Positions 61,550-64,000 of a stretch of DNA of 64,000 bases are shown here, one piece after another. The first letter of the stretch is position 1, and every line of letters begins with the position of its first letter. The DNA comes from Pseudoscleropodium purum (taxonomy: Eukaryota; Streptophyta; Bryopsida; Hypnales; Brachytheciaceae): assembly GCA_963969395.1 (NCBI GenBank), contig OZ017798.1:19956173-20020172 (forward strand). Reading direction: 5' to 3'. Below the pieces are notes generated by a model. It was not told where the DNA came from. It saw only the letters and a list, made by a program, of their open reading frames with translations, and searched no databases. A program made the position numbers and the translations under genes.

Positions 61550-64000
61550 AGTTTTTGTACATAAAGTGATTCATGGGATTATAAGTATATTGAAGGTGTT
61601 CATTATATAAATTATTTCCTTTAAGAAAATAGAGAGTACATAAAAAAATAATTAGCTTTAGAAATAATTGGTTATTCATTTATGAATTTCATAGAATTAA
61701 ATTATAGGGAATGTTATGTTGGACATTGTTTTAGGGGCATTAAAACTTGTTGAGTATTTTTTACCTTAAAAAAAAATTGAAGGTTACTTATTTCTCACTT
61801 CAAACTTCAAAAATCAAATCTATAAAACTACAACCCCGTTGCTCTCTATACTACCAATGAAGACCGCCTAAAGGTTTGGATCTCCATTTTAGGAATGGGA
61901 GACCTTGATAATGGGAATCTTTGCATGACTATTGGAGCTTTGAAAGTATGAGGTTTCCTACTGGAAATCAATTTATCATTGTATTCTTTAGCTATTCATT
62001 TGTAATTCTACTTGAAATATAGACAAGTTTCTAAAATATTCACTAGAAATTTGGAAAAATAAACTTACAACTATAGAATTTTGATTTTAAAATTTTAGAA
62101 TGATACAATAAAAAAATAAGCCCCATCATGTTTGACACTTGTAACAAACCTAGAGAGATTTTCAAATTTTTGAGCATCAATTGCATTTGATATAGATTGT
62201 TTCATTTTTAATTTAAAATACCTTGTAATTTCAAAGTTTAGACAAATAATGTGAAATTTTTACAATTAGTAGAAGACATGTAGTTACACCTTTGAAAAAC
62301 AAATACAAGAATACATTCACAGGTACTTGCAAAATGAAGTTTGAAAAAATAATTATAAATTTGACCTATGAGGATTAAAAGTCTCTATGATTTAATTGAA
62401 ATGGAAGTCATAGCAATTGTGAATTCATTATGTTAGACTTTGAAGGTGTATGTTGATTAATAACTACTATTGAATTCTATATTTGTCAATATGAAACCCC
62501 AACAATCCAAACCATGTGGATGCAAAATAGACCCTATTAACTTTCATCTTTTTTCAAATCCAAATTCAGATCCAAGTTTTTATGGCCTTGATTTCAAAAG
62601 TTAATTGGACTTCAAAGGTTTCCATAGTTTACTCAAAAAACTTTTCAACTCCTCCAATTGAAAAGATAGTAGATTCTTTGTAGCTTTCAAGTTAATTTTA
62701 GTTATGTAACTTCCAAAATTCCATTATTTTCATTGTAATTTCATACCACCATTTTTTTAGCGATGACTTCAAATAGCCCCCATAGTCACAAAGTGGACCC
62801 TATATTTGTCAAATTATAAATTCCATTGGTTGGCTCAAAAACCTTATAACTCCCATATTTTATTTTAATGAATTTTAGATTCTTGCCTTGACTATATTCC
62901 ACCATTTTTGTCATGGCTTAATTCCACTAATTCATTCCATTCATTTCAGTTTAGTTGTTGTGCCTCAAAAGCACCTTATAGTTACTAAGTGGACCCTACA
63001 TATGTCGGTACAAAAATCCCAAAGGTCATTCAAAAATTGGCCATTCTTCAAACTTTCATTGTGATAGCAATTTATCAATGGTTGTGTCTTTGTAGCCCTA
63101 ATTTGTGTCCACTTTGTCAAACATCACTTTGAAATGCATTAAAGTTAGTTGTCATAATTTGTAAGGTCTTAAAATTTTAACTAATTACTATATCAATTTA
63201 AATCCTTCAACTTTTACCATAAACTTGAAAACTTGCTTTTGAAAACTTGTGGTTGTTGGTGGTGGCAAAGGTGACTACAATATTCAAAGCCCAAATGAAG
63301 ATGAAAGGATAGACAAAATGGCTCTGATGTACCCTAAGAGCATCTTTTTTTCACACCATTTACCATAATCTTGGGAGCTATAAACTATAATGTCTTTAAC
63401 AAAAGGCTATAAAAATTATAATTTAAAAAAAATTCTTTAAACTTCCATTTAATCTTGAAAATATCTTAAGATTATAAAGGATATGTTATCAAATTCATTA
63501 TATAAATAATTTTTGATGTATTACATCTGATATGTATCTCAAAATCTATTTGAGGATTTTGTGCTACAAATCAAAAGATTTATGAAAAAAACATTATACA
63601 AAATAAAAATAAAATACAATATATTTGAAACTTATAGAAATTTAAAATCCTTGATGTTTTGGTAGTCATGAAATCAATTTTTAGACATAATTTTTATTTA
63701 AAGATTACAAAATTATGTATATATAATTAAATTTAGGCTATAAAAATAGATTTATATATAATATAAAAAACATTTATTCTAATGCTAAAATAGAAATCTC
63801 AATTTCAAACAACACATGCTTTAAGTATGTTCTTATTTATTTCAATTTCATTGATTTATATCAAATTAACCATGAAAGGACAAGACCTATTATTAAGGTT
63901 GTGAGTCAAAAATTATCCAAATTTGGGATGAATAAATCTATTTGTCATTTTTATCATGAAAGTCGATCATTTTTGGGCCTCAATGTCATTAATAAATTAC
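61550..64000. other. AT-rich sequence, partly diverged tandem-like
   Basis: Between about 62520 and 63030 the phrase 'aagtggaccctatatttgtc' (62794) recurs as 'aagtggaccctacatatgtc' (62979), with 'ccaccattttt' and 'atggctt' type words before each. This suggests a diverged repeat of about 185 bp. No gene was recognised, and the last kilobase is very A/T-rich. Confidence 0.35.

Overview
This window looks like intergenic nuclear DNA from a land plant. It is very AT-rich (about 30 % G+C, estimated by eye), I could recognise no intact gene, and it is largely built of old transposable elements. The land-plant assignment rests on a PIF/Harbinger transposase with its Myb/SANT-like partner, plus several MITE types (hAT, Tourist-like and TA-target). 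Old coding remnants are interrupted mainly by stops one transition away from CAG, CAA, CGA or TGG, which is the pattern left by deamination of methylated cytosine. A large, heavily methylated, very AT-rich plant genome fits (Welwitschia-like seed plants are one guess), but the species cannot be fixed from the sequence.

Layout. 0.4-3.4 kb is a badly decayed + strand coding region of an unrecognised large protein. 5.0-6.1 kb is an inverted pair of a repeat (family D) carrying a degenerate 12-bp minisatellite and G-rich tracts; another copy sits at 18.4-18.9 kb. 6.5-14.6 kb is AT-rich sequence without genes. 14.7-15.6 kb is a complete copy of a 0.9-kb inverted-repeat element (family A). 16.5 kb holds a young, GC-rich hAT-type MITE with a perfect 8-bp target duplication. 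19.2-24.1 kb is a dead PIF/Harbinger element (transposase on +, Myb/SANT-like protein on -). 26.9-27.8 kb is a long inverted repeat whose loop is coding-like. 30.1-33.3 and 40.8-43.7 kb are strongly C-rich, G-poor blocks. 33.7-37.1 kb is a stack of 0.9-kb elements nested three deep. 39.8-40.8 kb contains two TA-target MITEs. 41.6 and 55.0 kb carry two copies of a Tourist-like MITE. 44.4-46.2 kb is a family B element with family C inserted in it. 49.4-50.3 kb is another family A copy. 50.45-51.2 kb is a GC-richer unique stretch. 60.4-61.5 kb is a family B element interrupted by the second hAT-type MITE.

The most interesting feature is the set of about 0.9-kb elements (A, B, C and relatives). 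They share termini of the form CCCCTAAAGGACC...GGTCCTTTAGGGG and sit next to TTAA. Copies elsewhere in the window serve as empty-site references: two of three resolvable insertions lie exactly on TTAA and the third on TCAA. CCC/GGG termini plus a TTAA target is the signature of the piggyBac superfamily, which would be unusual in a land plant. A TA-target explanation is not excluded, and no piggyBac transposase is present here. Nothing in the window appears to work as a cellular pathway; what can be read is the relative age of the insertions.
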